Positions 21,927-29,768 of a stretch of DNA of 32,325 nucleotides are shown one piece after another. The position numbers and the translations under genes are program-made. This stretch comes from Clostridia bacterium. GTDB taxonomy: Bacteria > Bacillota > Clostridia > Oscillospirales > CAG-272. The notes below the pieces were generated by a model that made no database searches, was not told where the DNA came from, and saw only the letters and a list, made by a program, of their open reading frames with translations. The DNA is taken from assembly GCA_017938885.1 (NCBI GenBank), contig JAGBAS010000048.1:1-32325 (forward strand), written 5' to 3'. Position 1 is the stretch's first letter. Each line of letters starts with the position of its first letter.

Positions 21927-23312
21927 CTATTGAGCAGTCAGCTCCGCAAGCTTCTTCCGCTTCATGAGCTTACGGTAGAAGTAGACGCAGAAGACATAGT
22001 GGACGCCGCCCGTGACGATCCAGGAGATGGGGTAGCTGATGTAGAGGGCCATGATCTGCCCGGGGAAGAGGGGGCAGACGGTGAAGACCCAGATGATACG
22101 GAAGACGCAGGAGCCCAAAAGGGAGACGATCATGGGCTGCATGGCCTTACCCATGCCGCGCAGAATGCCGCAGCCCACGTCCATGAGACCGCAGAGGAAG
22201 TAGGTGGCGGCGATGATGGAGAGGCGGTTCATGCCCGCCTGCACGATGAGGTCGCGGTTCTCACCCGAGGCGTAGATGAGCAGGAGCTTATCGCCAAAGA
22301 AGACCAGCAGACCGCTGAGACCCAGACCGATGACCAGCACCATGCCCGCGCATTGGAAGGCGATCTTCTTGATGCGCTCGTACTTCCCCGCGCCCACGTT
22401 CTGACCGATGAAGGTCAAAGCGGCGTGGTAGACAGAGTTCATGGCGGTATAAACGAAGCCCTCCAGGTTGCCCGCCGCCGTGTTGCCCGCGATGGTAACG
22501 GTGGGGTAGGCGTTGACCGCCGACTGGATGATGACGTTGGACAGGGAGAACATACAGCCCTGAAGTCCTGCGGGGAGGCCGATGGTGACCATGCGGAGGA
22601 GCTTCTTGCCGTAGACCTTGAAGCCCGCCAGCCGCAGTGAGGTCTTGGTCTTGCTCATGTAGACGAGGGTCGCGCCCGCCGCCACGTACTGGGAGACCGC
22701 CGTCGCCACGCCCACGCCGATGGCGCCCATGCCGAAGCCCAACACCATGACGAGATTCAGAATGACGTTGACCACACCCGCCGCCGTCAGGAAAAACAGG
22801 GGGCGTTTGGTATCGCCGCCGGATCGCAGGATGGCGGCCATGTAGTTGTAGACCAGACAGCCGGGCATACCGCAGAAGTAGGCCCGCATATAGGGGACGG
22901 CCTCGGCCAGCACGTCCTCGGGGGTGTCCATGAGGAGGAGCAGGGGCTCGGCCATGACGATGCCGAAGATCATGACGGCGATACCGCCGATGATGGAGGA
23001 GGTCAGGGCGGTGGAGATGAGCTTATCCACCTCCTCGTAGCGTTTCGCGCCCAGCTCCTGGGCGGCGATGACACCCGCGCCTACCGACAGGCCAATAAAC
23101 AGGTTGATAATGAGGTTAATAAGCGCGCCGCAGCTCCCCACGGCGGCCATGGCGGCGTCCCCCGCGAACTGCCCCACCACCGCCACGTCGGCGGCGTTAA
23201 ACAGGAGCTGGAGGATACCCGAGGCCATGACGGGTATGGTGAAGCGGATCATTTTGCCGAGGACGGGGCCCTCGGTCATATTCATTTTTTCGGAACGTAA
23301 CTGGCCGGCCAA
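21927..23312 (-). CDS. MATE-family efflux transporter
   Basis: Multidrug or toxin extrusion transporter driven by a Na+ or H+ gradient, 461 aa with about 12 membrane helices in the usual two six-helix bundles. Family features include LLFNAADVAVVGQFAGDAAMAAVG near the N-terminus and VNVILNLVMVLGFGMGAIGVGVAT around residue 190. It resembles the NorM/DinF-type branch of Clostridia. The frame opens with TTG (23312) after AGAAGG at suitable spacing; ATG codons at 23285 and 23279 are alternatives without a site. A good promoter lies 50 bp upstream. Substrate is unknown. Confidence 0.92.
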   Translation of the reverse strand: MAGQLRSEKMNMTEGPVLGKMIRFTIPVMASGILQLLFNAADVAVVGQFAGDAAMAAVGSCGALINLIINLFIGLSVGAGVIAAQELGAKRYEEVDKLISTALTSSIIGGIAVMIFGIVMAEPLLLLMDTPEDVLAEAVPYMRAYFCGMPGCLVYNYMAAILRSGGDTKRPLFFLTAAGVVNVILNLVMVLGFGMGAIGVGVATAVSQYVAAGATLVYMSKTKTSLRLAGFKVYGKKLLRMVTIGLPAGLQGCMFSLSNVIIQSAVNAYPTVTIAGNTAAGNLEGFVYTAMNSVYHAALTFIGQNVGAGKYERIKKIAFQCAGMVLVIGLGLSGLLVFFGDKLLLIYASGENRDLIVQAGMNRLSIIAATYFLCGLMDVGCGILRGMGKAMQPMIVSLLGSCVFRIIWVFTVCPLFPGQIMALYISYPISWIVTGGVHYVFCVYFYRKLMKRKKLAELTAQ

Positions 23313-23363
23313 AAATAACGCCTTCTTTCTTCGTCTCCCGAGGAGGCAGATAGAGTCCCTTAT

Positions 23364-23392
23364 ATTATACTATGGTTTTTGCGGAAAGTCAA
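23364..23392 (-). promoter_or_regulatory. Sigma-A promoter of the MATE gene
   Basis: On the minus strand TTGACT (23392-23387), a 17-bp spacer and TATAAT (23369-23364). Confidence 0.85.
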
Positions 23393-23443
23393 GGGATTTG
23401 GGGAATTCGGGGGTAGGAATTGAAAAAGGTACTTTGGAATTTT

Positions 23444-23667
23444 AACGGTGGGTCGGTTTGTGCTTTGCCCTTGCGTGTTGCCCTCTCACCCGCCTTGGCG
23501 GGAGCTCCCCCAGAGGGGAGCCTTTCATACTAATCCCGGCGAGATCCCGTTCCCCGGTATGTGTTTTTCCACCGTTCCAAGGCGCCCCCTTTTGGGGGCC
23601 TCCTCGCAAGCTCGGGCGCGTAGCGATGAGAGGGCAACTAACGCGGGCAAAGCACAAACCAACCGTT
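23444..23667. mobile_element. MITE-like palindromic element, copy A
   Basis: The element has ~40-bp imperfect terminal inverted repeats: the left end reads AACGGT then GGTTTGTGCTTTGCCC and TTGCCCTCTC, and the right end is its inverse (GAGAGGGCAA, GGGCAAAGCACAAACC, ACCGTT). The inner part (23480-23635) contains CCGCCTTGGCGG, CTCCCC-CAGA-GGGGAG and GCCCCC-TTTT-GGGGGC stems. The inner ~156 bp match the inverse of copy B almost end to end. No credible coding frame is present. The remaining intergenic DNA between MATE and rpsO (23,313-23,443 and 23,668-23,798) holds only promoters. Confidence 0.75.
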
Positions 23668-23798
23668 CGATAAACCCAAATTTGATAATTCACTCCCTCC
23701 TCAACTTCTTGCTTACCCATATTATCCGAAGATTCTGCATTTTGCATGAAAACGACCTCTTGAATTTGTGAACTTTTTGAAAATTTTCATTTCGTCTC

Positions 23799-23827
23799 TT
23801 TACAAACGCGCGCAGGTATGCTATAAT
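23799..23827 (+). promoter_or_regulatory. Sigma-A promoter of rpsO-pnp
   Basis: TTTACA (23799-23804), a 17-bp spacer and TATAAT (23822-23827). The transcript would have a ~100-nt leader with a GCCGC/GCGGC hairpin at 23863-23875 that could serve S15 autoregulation, although no specific known S15 leader motif was matched. Confidence 0.8.
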
Positions 23828-23933
23828 AACGCCGTATGACATGCGCACGGTTCGCGGATACAGCCGCCATGCGGCACTTCACCAACCGCCCTCTGTGGGT
23901 ATGCCAAATTTTATATTGAAAGGTGAAAAAACC

Positions 23934-24197
23934 ATGACCAACCAGGAAAAGCAAGCCATCATTGCCGAGTACGCCATCCACGAGGGTGACACCGGCTCCC
24001 CCGAGGTCCAGATCGCCATTCTGACCTACCGCATCAACAGCCTGACCGAGCATCTGAAGTCCAATAAGAAGGACCATCACAGCCGCCGCGGTCTTCTGAA
24101 GATGGTCGGCCACAGACGTAACCTCCTCGGTTATCTCCAGAAGGTAGACATCGAGCGCTACCGTGCCATCATCGAGAAGCTGAACCTCAGAAAGTAA
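23934..24197 (+). CDS. rpsO: 30S ribosomal protein S15
   Basis: Ribosomal protein that binds 16S rRNA early in 30S platform assembly, 87 aa, near the normal 88-89. Signature segments are [33 protein letters not shown] and [15 protein letters not shown] 23934 is chosen for homology and the AAAGGTG site upstream; the longer open frame to 23841 lies in the leader. It is followed by pnp, the classical rpsO-pnp order. An inverted repeat after the stop (24208-24216/24249-24257) may attenuate read-through. Confidence 0.98.
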   Translation: MTNQEKQAIIAEYAIHEGDTGSPEVQIAILTYRINSLTEHLKSNKKDHHSRRGLLKMVGHRRNLLGYLQKVDIERYRAIIEKLNLRK

Positions 24198-24207
24198 TCC
24201 AAACAAA

Positions 24208-24263
24208 AAGGGAGTGCGGAACGGCGGCCTTCACGGGTTGGTCGCTCTCACTCCCTTGCGTTT
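24208..24263 (+). terminator. Weak terminator or processing hairpin between rpsO and pnp
   Basis: AAGGGAGTG (24208-24216) and CACTCCCTT (24249-24257) form a 9-bp stem around a 32-nt GC-rich loop. Only an interrupted T stretch follows, so partial read-through into pnp or an RNase processing site is likely. The rest of the gap up to the pnp start shows nothing else. Confidence 0.5.
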
Positions 24264-24454
24264 CGTTTACTGAAAATTCCCTTTCCCGCCGCATTTTTCG
24301 GCAGGATCCCCCCAAAAACGCATCCCGATTCGCCCGATCTGCGCAGCTTTAGTTCTTACCTTTGGGTCGGAATCCTCCGGCTTGAAGGTAAGTGCTAAAC
24401 TCCGCAGATCCACCAAAGCCAAAACGAAAATCTGAAAAACGGAGGAAAAACACT

Positions 24455-26572
24455 ATGTACACCATTCAAAGCTCTGCTATGGAGTTTAAGAACCACAAGA
24501 TCTATGAGTACACCCTGGCAGGCCGTCCCCTGGTCATCGAGACCGGTAAGCTTGCCGGCCTGGCCAACGGCTCCTGCCTCTGCCGCTACGGCGACACCGC
24601 CGTGCTTTGCTGCGCCACCGCTTCCGAGAAGCCCCGCGACGGCATTGACTTTCTGCCCCTGTCCGTCGATTTCGACGAGAGAATGTACGCTGCCGGTAAG
24701 ATCCCCGGCGGTTACCTGAAGCGCGAGGGTAAGCCCTCCGAGAAGGCCGTTCTGACCTCCCGCGTCATCGACCGTCCCGTCCGTCCCCTGTTCCCCAAGG
24801 ATCTGCGTAACGACGTGGCTCTGACCCTGACCGTCATGTCCGTGGATCACGACTGCTCCCCCGAGATCACCGCTATGATCGGTGCCTCCATCGCCCTCTC
24901 CATCTCCGACATTCCGTGGAACGGCCCCATCGGCGGCGTGTTCATGGGTCTGGTGAACGGTGAGCTCGTGGTCAACCCCACCGAGGCTCAGCGCAAGGTG
25001 AGCGATCTGGAGCTGACCGTGGCCGCTTCCATGGAGAAGGTGGTCATGATCGAGGCCGGCGCCCGCGAGGTGGACGACGACACCATGTTCGCCGCCATCA
25101 TGAAGGCTCACGAGGTCATCAAGGACCTGCTGGGCTTCATCAACACCATCATTGCCGACATCGGCAAGCCCAAGTTCGAGTATCCCTCCGGTGACCTGGA
25201 TCACGATATGTTCGACAAGGTCTTTGCCTTCTGTGAGAAGGACGTCATGGCCGCTCTGGACACCGACGACAAGAACGTGCGCGACGCCCGTATGGTTCCC
25301 GTTAAGGACGCCATCCTCGCTCAGTTCGAGGAGGAGTATCCCGAGATCGGCGCTCAGATGGAGGAGCTGGTCTACAAGATCCAGAAGAAGATCGTCCGCC
25401 GCTGGCTGCTGGTGGACAAGAAGCGCGTGGACGGCCGTTCCATGAACACCATCCGTCCCCTGGGCGCCGAGGTCGGCGTTCTGCCCCGCACCCACGGCTC
25501 GGGCCTCTTCACCCGCGGCCAGACCCAGGTTTTGACCGTAGCCACCCTGGGCACGCTCGCTGAGGCTCAGATGCTGGACGGTATCGACAACGAGACCGAG
25601 AAGCGCTACATGCACCACTACAATATGCCCGGCTTCTCCACCGGTGAGGCTAAGTCCACCCGTTCTCCCGGCCGCCGCGAGATCGGTCACGGCGCTCTGG
25701 CCGAGCGTTCCCTGATCCCCGTGCTCCCCACCCCCGAGGAGTTCCCCTACGCCATCCGTCTGGTCTCTGACGTGGTCTCCTCCAACGGCTCCACCTCTCA
25801 GGGTTCCGTCTGCGGCTCTACCCTGGCTCTGATGGACGCCGGTGTGCCGATCTCGGCTCCCGTCGCCGGTATTTCCTGCGGTCTGATTACCGCCGAGGAC
25901 GGCTCCTGGGATACCATGATCGACATCCAGGGTCTTGAGGACTTCTACGGCGACATGGACTTCAAGGTGGCCGGTACTCACAAGGGTATCACCTCCATCC
26001 AGATGGACCTGAAGATCGACGGTCTGACCCCTGAGATCATCAAGCAGGCTCTGGAGCAGACCCACGCGGGCCGCGACTACATCATCGACGAGGTCATTCT
26101 GAAGGCCATTCCTCAGCCTCGCGAGACCGTCTCCAAGTTCGCTCCCAAGATGACCGTCATGAAGATCGATCCCGACAAGATCCGCGAGGTCATCGGTAAG
26201 GGCGGCTCCGTCATCCAGAAGATCCAGGCCGAGTCCGGCGCCAAGGTGGACATCGACGACGACGGTACCATCCGCATCGCCGCCGTCAACGCCGCCCAGG
26301 CCGAGGCTTGCCAGGCTGCCATCGCCGCCATCGTCTTTGAGCCCGAGGTGGGCCAGGTCTACACCGGTAAGGTCACCGGCATCAAGGAGTTCGGCTGCTT
26401 CGTGGAGTACGCTCCCGGCAAGGAGGGCATGGTCCACATCTCCAAGATCACCAACCGCCGCCTGGAGAAGGTGGAGGACGCCGGCATTGAGCTGGGCACC
26501 GTTGTCCGCGTGAAGTACCTGGGTCTGGATAAGAAGGGCCGCATGGACTTCTCCATCAAGGACGCTGACTGA
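24455..26572 (+). CDS. pnp: Polyribonucleotide nucleotidyltransferase
   Basis: Phosphorolytic 3'-5' exoribonuclease (PNPase), 705 aa, normal length, acting in mRNA decay as a trimer. Two RNase PH domains flank a helical domain: RNase PH 1 (~10-220; TASEKPRDGIDFLPLSVD, IPGGYLKREGKPSEKAV) and RNase PH 2 (~310-530; THGSGLFTRGQTQVL, RREIGHGALAERSL, SSNGSTSQGSVCG), with catalytic Asp residues in MIDIQGLEDFYGDMDFKVAG. A KH domain (~555-615; IREVIGKGGSVIQKI) and an S1 domain (~620-700; GKVTGIKEFGCFVEY) close the protein. ATG 24455 follows GGAGG. Codon use is strongly biased to C/G in third position, as expected for a highly expressed gene, and this opens long frames on the other strand. Confidence 0.98.
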   Translation: MYTIQSSAMEFKNHKIYEYTLAGRPLVIETGKLAGLANGSCLCRYGDTAVLCCATASEKPRDGIDFLPLSVDFDERMYAAGKIPGGYLKREGKPSEKAVLTSRVIDRPVRPLFPKDLRNDVALTLTVMSVDHDCSPEITAMIGASIALSISDIPWNGPIGGVFMGLVNGELVVNPTEAQRKVSDLELTVAASMEKVVMIEAGAREVDDDTMFAAIMKAHEVIKDLLGFINTIIADIGKPKFEYPSGDLDHDMFDKVFAFCEKDVMAALDTDDKNVRDARMVPVKDAILAQFEEEYPEIGAQMEELVYKIQKKIVRRWLLVDKKRVDGRSMNTIRPLGAEVGVLPRTHGSGLFTRGQTQVLTVATLGTLAEAQMLDGIDNETEKRYMHHYNMPGFSTGEAKSTRSPGRREIGHGALAERSLIPVLPTPEEFPYAIRLVSDVVSSNGSTSQGSVCGSTLALMDAGVPISAPVAGISCGLITAEDGSWDTMIDIQGLEDFYGDMDFKVAGTHKGITSIQMDLKIDGLTPEIIKQALEQTHAGRDYIIDEVILKAIPQPRETVSKFAPKMTVMKIDPDKIREVIGKGGSVIQKIQAESGAKVDIDDDGTIRIAAVNAAQAEACQAAIAAIVFEPEVGQVYTGKVTGIKEFGCFVEYAPGKEGMVHISKITNRRLEKVEDAGIELGTVVRVKYLGLDKKGRMDFSIKDAD

Positions 26573-26588
26573 TTCTCAACCCATATTT

Positions 26589-26621
26589 CTACCCGCTGCC
26601 GCTTCGGCGGCGGGTAAATTT
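26589..26621 (+). terminator. Terminator of pnp
   Basis: TACCCGCTGCCG and CGGCGGCGGGTA pair around CTTCGG-type loop, followed by AATTTTTC. It lies 20 nt past the pnp stop and ends just before the ribosome binding site of the VanY-like gene. Confidence 0.82.
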
Positions 26622-26638
26622 TTCAACAGGAGGTCACT

Positions 26639-27664
26639 ATGGCTAACCAGACCGAGGACCGCGGCTTCAACACGGTTCGCAACAGCAACGTCGAAAAGCG
26701 GGAGCGCAACCGCGCCCTGCAAAAATACACCCTCCTCGGCGTCATCGCCCTGGCCGCCCTGACGGTTCTGATGCTGCTCGTCATGGCCATCGGCGGGATC
26801 ATCGCCAACATCCGCGGTGAGATCGGCAAGGGTCCCGACAACGAGAAGGTGGACTGGGGCTCCTTTACGGTGACCGCCAGCGATACTCTCCAGGGCCCTC
26901 TGGCTCTCGTCAACACCACCCACAAGTATACCTTCCCCGATGGCATCGACCATCTGGATGAGATTAACGATAAGCGCATTACCCACACGCCCCGTGCCTA
27001 TCAGCAGTCGGGTCTCTCCACTTACATGGAGATCACCGCACTGGACGCGATGGATCGGATGCTGGTGGACTTCCACGCCGCTACCGGCATTGACGCCGTC
27101 AGCGTTCGCTACGCTTACCGCTCCGCCGAGGATCAAAAAGAGTTGGTTGACAATGGTTCTGCCACCCAGGTGGGCTATTCCGACCACCACACGGGTATGG
27201 GTGTCCAGCTGGGCTACATCCGCAACGGCAACAGCTACGCCCTCTCCACCGATCCCGTCTACAACTGGCTCTTTGAGAACTGCCACAAGTACGGCTTCGT
27301 GATCCGCTACCCTGCTGACAAGGTAGATATCACCGGCGTTGATGATTACACCGACTACTTCCGCTACGTGGGCGTGGCCCACGCCACCTACATGACCGAG
27401 CATAATCTCTGCCTGGAGGAGTACGTCAACGCCCTCAAGGAGTACACCGACGACAAGCCCCTGAAGATCAACGGCGCCGACGGTAAGTACTACGAGGTCT
27501 GGTACGTGGCCGTGGACGGCTCGGCTACTGTCAAGCATCCCACCAACTACGCCTATACCGTATCCGGCACCAACGAGGGCGGTGTGGTGATTACGGTGGA
27601 CCGCTCCAAGGCTCTGGAGCCCGAGACCGAGGCCGATACGGACGCAAGCACCAACGCGGGCTGA
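26639..27664 (+). CDS. VanY-like M15B peptidase homolog, probably inactive
   Basis: Membrane-anchored protein, 341 aa: basic N-terminus, one helix (~31-55), then an extracellular D-Ala-D-Ala carboxypeptidase-like domain (~110-270). Alignment to the VanY pattern is clear (RYAYRSAEDQKEL, YGFVIRYPADKVDITG, FRYVG, LEEY). The first zinc ligand His183 in SDHHTG is kept, but the second (Asp in SxHxxGxxxD) is Gln190, and the EPWH motif that carries the catalytic Glu and third ligand reads Y237-T-D-Y240. So two of three metal ligands and the general base are gone. It may bind wall peptides without cutting them. The acidic C-terminal tail follows a beta-rich segment (~280-320). Start is ATG 26639 with CAGGAGGT. 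Confidence 0.85.
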   Translation: MANQTEDRGFNTVRNSNVEKRERNRALQKYTLLGVIALAALTVLMLLVMAIGGIIANIRGEIGKGPDNEKVDWGSFTVTASDTLQGPLALVNTTHKYTFPDGIDHLDEINDKRITHTPRAYQQSGLSTYMEITALDAMDRMLVDFHAATGIDAVSVRYAYRSAEDQKELVDNGSATQVGYSDHHTGMGVQLGYIRNGNSYALSTDPVYNWLFENCHKYGFVIRYPADKVDITGVDDYTDYFRYVGVAHATYMTEHNLCLEEYVNALKEYTDDKPLKINGADGKYYEVWYVAVDGSATVKHPTNYAYTVSGTNEGGVVITVDRSKALEPETEADTDASTNAG

Positions 27665-27864
27665 TCCCCTGTTGGAGCTGCATACCGACCGATACCCACG
27701 CTCCCCGAGCGCGGAGTGCGGATGTTTATCCCGAGATTCATAAAAAAATAAAGGGATATTCACGTTCCCTACACATATTTCCGATAAACTTGAAAATAGG
27801 CAAGACTCTTTGATCGTATCTTCCCCAGCCCTCGGGCATTCCACAAAGAAAGGATATGATTCCC
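27665..27864. other. Intergenic gap before the beta-helix lipoprotein gene
   Basis: Nothing certain is seen: no strong terminator for the VanY-like gene and no clear -35/-10 pair. A GCTCC-CCGAGCGC-GGAG-type stem at about 27,700 is weak. Confidence 0.3.
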
Positions 27865-28845
27865 ATGAAAAAGCTCGCGCTGATCCTTCTGGCCGCTCTG
27901 CTGGCCCTGACTCTCATTGCCTGCGACAAGACCCCCGACAACCCTGCCGAATCGGGTCCGAACAACAACGTTCAGACCGATGCTAACGGTCAGCCCGCCG
28001 TGACCCTGCCTGACGGCACCATAAACAACACCCCCTCCGACCCCAACAATCAAAACCCCGGCACCGCCGCTCCCACCACCGTGGTGCTGACCTTTAACGG
28101 CAACCAGCTCTCCACCTCTGTCCAGGATACGGGTATTACGGTGGAGAACGGTGCCTTCGTCATCACCCGCGGCGGCTCCTACGAGCTGAAGGGCGACCTG
28201 TCGGGCGGCCAGATCAAGGTGGCCGTCGGCAAGACCGCAGAGGTGGAGTTAATCTTCAACAACTTCACCGCCTCCTGCAACACCTCGGCTCCCCTCTACA
28301 TCGAGAGTGCCGACAAGGCCACCATCTACCTGGCCGCAGGCTCTGTCAACACCCTGACCGACGCTACCCTGTACCAGTTCGCCAACCCCGCCGAGGATAA
28401 GCCCAACGCCTGCATCTACTCATCCGACGACCTGACCATCAAGGGCGAGGGTACCCTCAACGTCAACGGCAACTACAACAACGGTATCGGCTGCAAAAAC
28501 GACCTGCGCATCAAGGATTGCACCCTGAACGTCACGGGCGTCAACAACATTCTGAAGGGCAATGACAGCGTGGAGATCGAGAACGCCACCGTCAAGCTCT
28601 CTGGTGGCGAGGATGCCATCAAGTCGGATACCGCTGACCGTACCGATAAGGGATACATTCTGATCTCGGCCGGCTCCAAGGTGGAGATCAACTGCATCGA
28701 CGACGCGATCCAGGCCACCATGTCCATCACCGTGGAGGCCGGCTGTACCGTGACCGGCAACTGCGGCGGCGACGCCCTCAACTGCCCCGGTACCATCAAC
28801 GCCGACGAGGCGGCTATGCAGATTACGTCGGCCGCTCAGCCTTGA
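27865..28845 (+). CDS. Beta-helix lipoprotein, Cthe_2159 (DUF4353) family
   Basis: Secreted lipoprotein of 326 aa. The signal peptide MKKLALILLAALLALTLIAC ends in a lipobox with Cys20; a Pro/Asn/Asp-rich linker runs to ~70. The rest is a right-handed beta-helix of the carbohydrate-binding Cthe_2159 type, with short repeats such as TIKGEGTLNVNG, LRIKDCTLNVTG, VEIENATVKLSGGEDAIKSD and VEINCIDDAIQA. The repeated D-A-I-K/Q motifs probably bind calcium; the founding member binds acidic polysaccharide (polygalacturonate). ATG 27865 is preferred to 27856, because AAAGGA ends only 2 nt before the latter. Function as adhesin or pectin-binding protein is inferred from the family. Confidence 0.88.
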   Translation: MKKLALILLAALLALTLIACDKTPDNPAESGPNNNVQTDANGQPAVTLPDGTINNTPSDPNNQNPGTAAPTTVVLTFNGNQLSTSVQDTGITVENGAFVITRGGSYELKGDLSGGQIKVAVGKTAEVELIFNNFTASCNTSAPLYIESADKATIYLAAGSVNTLTDATLYQFANPAEDKPNACIYSSDDLTIKGEGTLNVNGNYNNGIGCKNDLRIKDCTLNVTGVNNILKGNDSVEIENATVKLSGGEDAIKSDTADRTDKGYILISAGSKVEINCIDDAIQATMSITVEAGCTVTGNCGGDALNCPGTINADEAAMQITSAAQP

Positions 28846-28863
28846 TGGATTGAATTGAATGTT

Positions 28864-28900
28864 CAAAGGGAGAAGCCGGTTGGTTTCTCCCTTTTGGTTT
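28864..28900 (+). terminator. Terminator of the beta-helix lipoprotein gene
   Basis: CAAAGGGAGAA and TTCTCCCTTTTG form an 11-bp stem around a GCCGGTTGGT loop, followed by GTTTTG. Confidence 0.8.
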
Positions 28901-28967
28901 TGAGTGGGCAAATTGGGGTTTATCGAACTGCTTGAAATGGGGCGGTTGTGTCTTGCCTGCATTATTT

Positions 28968-29124
28968 GCCCTCTCACCGCTTCGCGCCCGAGCTTGCGAG
29001 AAGGCCTCCAAAAGGGGGGAGCCTTGGAACGGCGGGAAAGCACTGATCGGGAAAAGAGATTTCTCTGAGTATGACGCGAAAGGCTTCCCCTCCGGGGGAG
29101 CTCCCGCGAAGCGGGTGTGAGGGC
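28968..29124. mobile_element. MITE-like palindromic element, copy B (inverted)
   Basis: GCCCTCTCACCGC... to ...GCGGGTGTGAGGGC is the reverse complement of copy A at 23,480-23,635. Shared blocks are CCGAGCTTGCGAG, CCAAAAGGGGG, GGAACGG, GGGAGCTCCCGC and the GAGAGGGC/GCCCTCTC ends. Outer flanks are less conserved than in copy A. No coding frame; the intergenic DNA on both sides (28,901-28,967 and 29,125-29,295) holds no other gene. Confidence 0.75.
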
Positions 29125-29295
29125 TTTTCGGCAGGAGCAAGCCCCCACCCTACGACAAGGAAACCCACCGATAAACTGCAATTTGAAGCATTGACTGAAT
29201 AGTTACACCCAAATTTGAAAATTCATCCACCCCGAATAAGCCGCCTTGTTTCATCGCATACTACCCTTGCACACCGCAATCAGGGGGTATAGATT

Positions 29296-29712
29296 ATGGA
29301 AAACCAGAATCAAGATAAATTCAACCGCACAAACGCGCACGAAACCGTCGATACGGCGGATCACACCGCCGCAGACACCCAAAGCACCGACACCGCCAAG
29401 ACGCCCACCAACGGTGCCGACGATATGCTCCGTCTCATGGAGCAAAGCGAGAAGACCTGCTGCCTCGGCCAATGGATGAAGTGCCTGCGCAAGCCCGCTT
29501 TATCCATGCAGTACACCGTAGAAAAGCGGCACATTCCCGACATGGACGACGATCCCACGGGGCAGACCGAGATCAAGGGCTCCAATTCGGATACCATGTC
29601 GGTGAAGGGCGGCTTCACCATTCGCTATTTCGATTTTGCGGCCGGGGCTTTCACGCTGCTGATCGCAGGGTGCATGATGAAGGCGATCTGCTGTGTGAAA
29701 AAGATGATGTGA
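29296..29712 (+). CDS. Small protein with C-terminal membrane helix (138 aa)
   Basis: No family is recognised. The first ~45 residues are Asp/Thr/Ala-rich and look disordered (HETVDTADHTAADTQSTDTAK). The centre has EKTCCLGQWMKCLRKP and a beta-like stretch (SMSVKGGFTIRYFDFA-type). The C-terminal ~25 residues form one hydrophobic helix (GAFTLLIAGCMMKAICCVKK), with five Cys in the protein, some near the membrane. ATG 29296 follows AGGGGG at suitable spacing. It converges on the S24 gene and shares a terminator hairpin with it. Confidence 0.5.
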   Translation: MENQNQDKFNRTNAHETVDTADHTAADTQSTDTAKTPTNGADDMLRLMEQSEKTCCLGQWMKCLRKPALSMQYTVEKRHIPDMDDDPTGQTEIKGSNSDTMSVKGGFTIRYFDFAAGAFTLLIAGCMMKAICCVKKMM

Positions 29713-29756
29713 CGAAAAAAGGGGAGCCGGCCGTGACAGGTCAGCTCCTCTTTCGT
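29713..29756. terminator. Bidirectional terminator between convergent genes
   Basis: ACGAAAAAAGGGGAGC and GCTCCTCTTTCGT pair around a 16-nt loop, with A-rich and T-rich flanks that serve both strands. It separates the 138-aa gene from the S24 repressor gene. Confidence 0.7.
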
Positions 29757-29768
29757 ACATGGGGGTGA

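Noticed and set aside
24198..24454. Riboswitch before pnp
   Set aside because: No known aptamer core is visible; the only structure is an intergenic hairpin with a weak T stretch.
24395..26437. 680-aa minus-strand open frame opposite pnp
   Set aside because: Antisense shadow of a highly codon-biased gene; repetitive Asp/Gly/His/Leu product with no recognisable fold.
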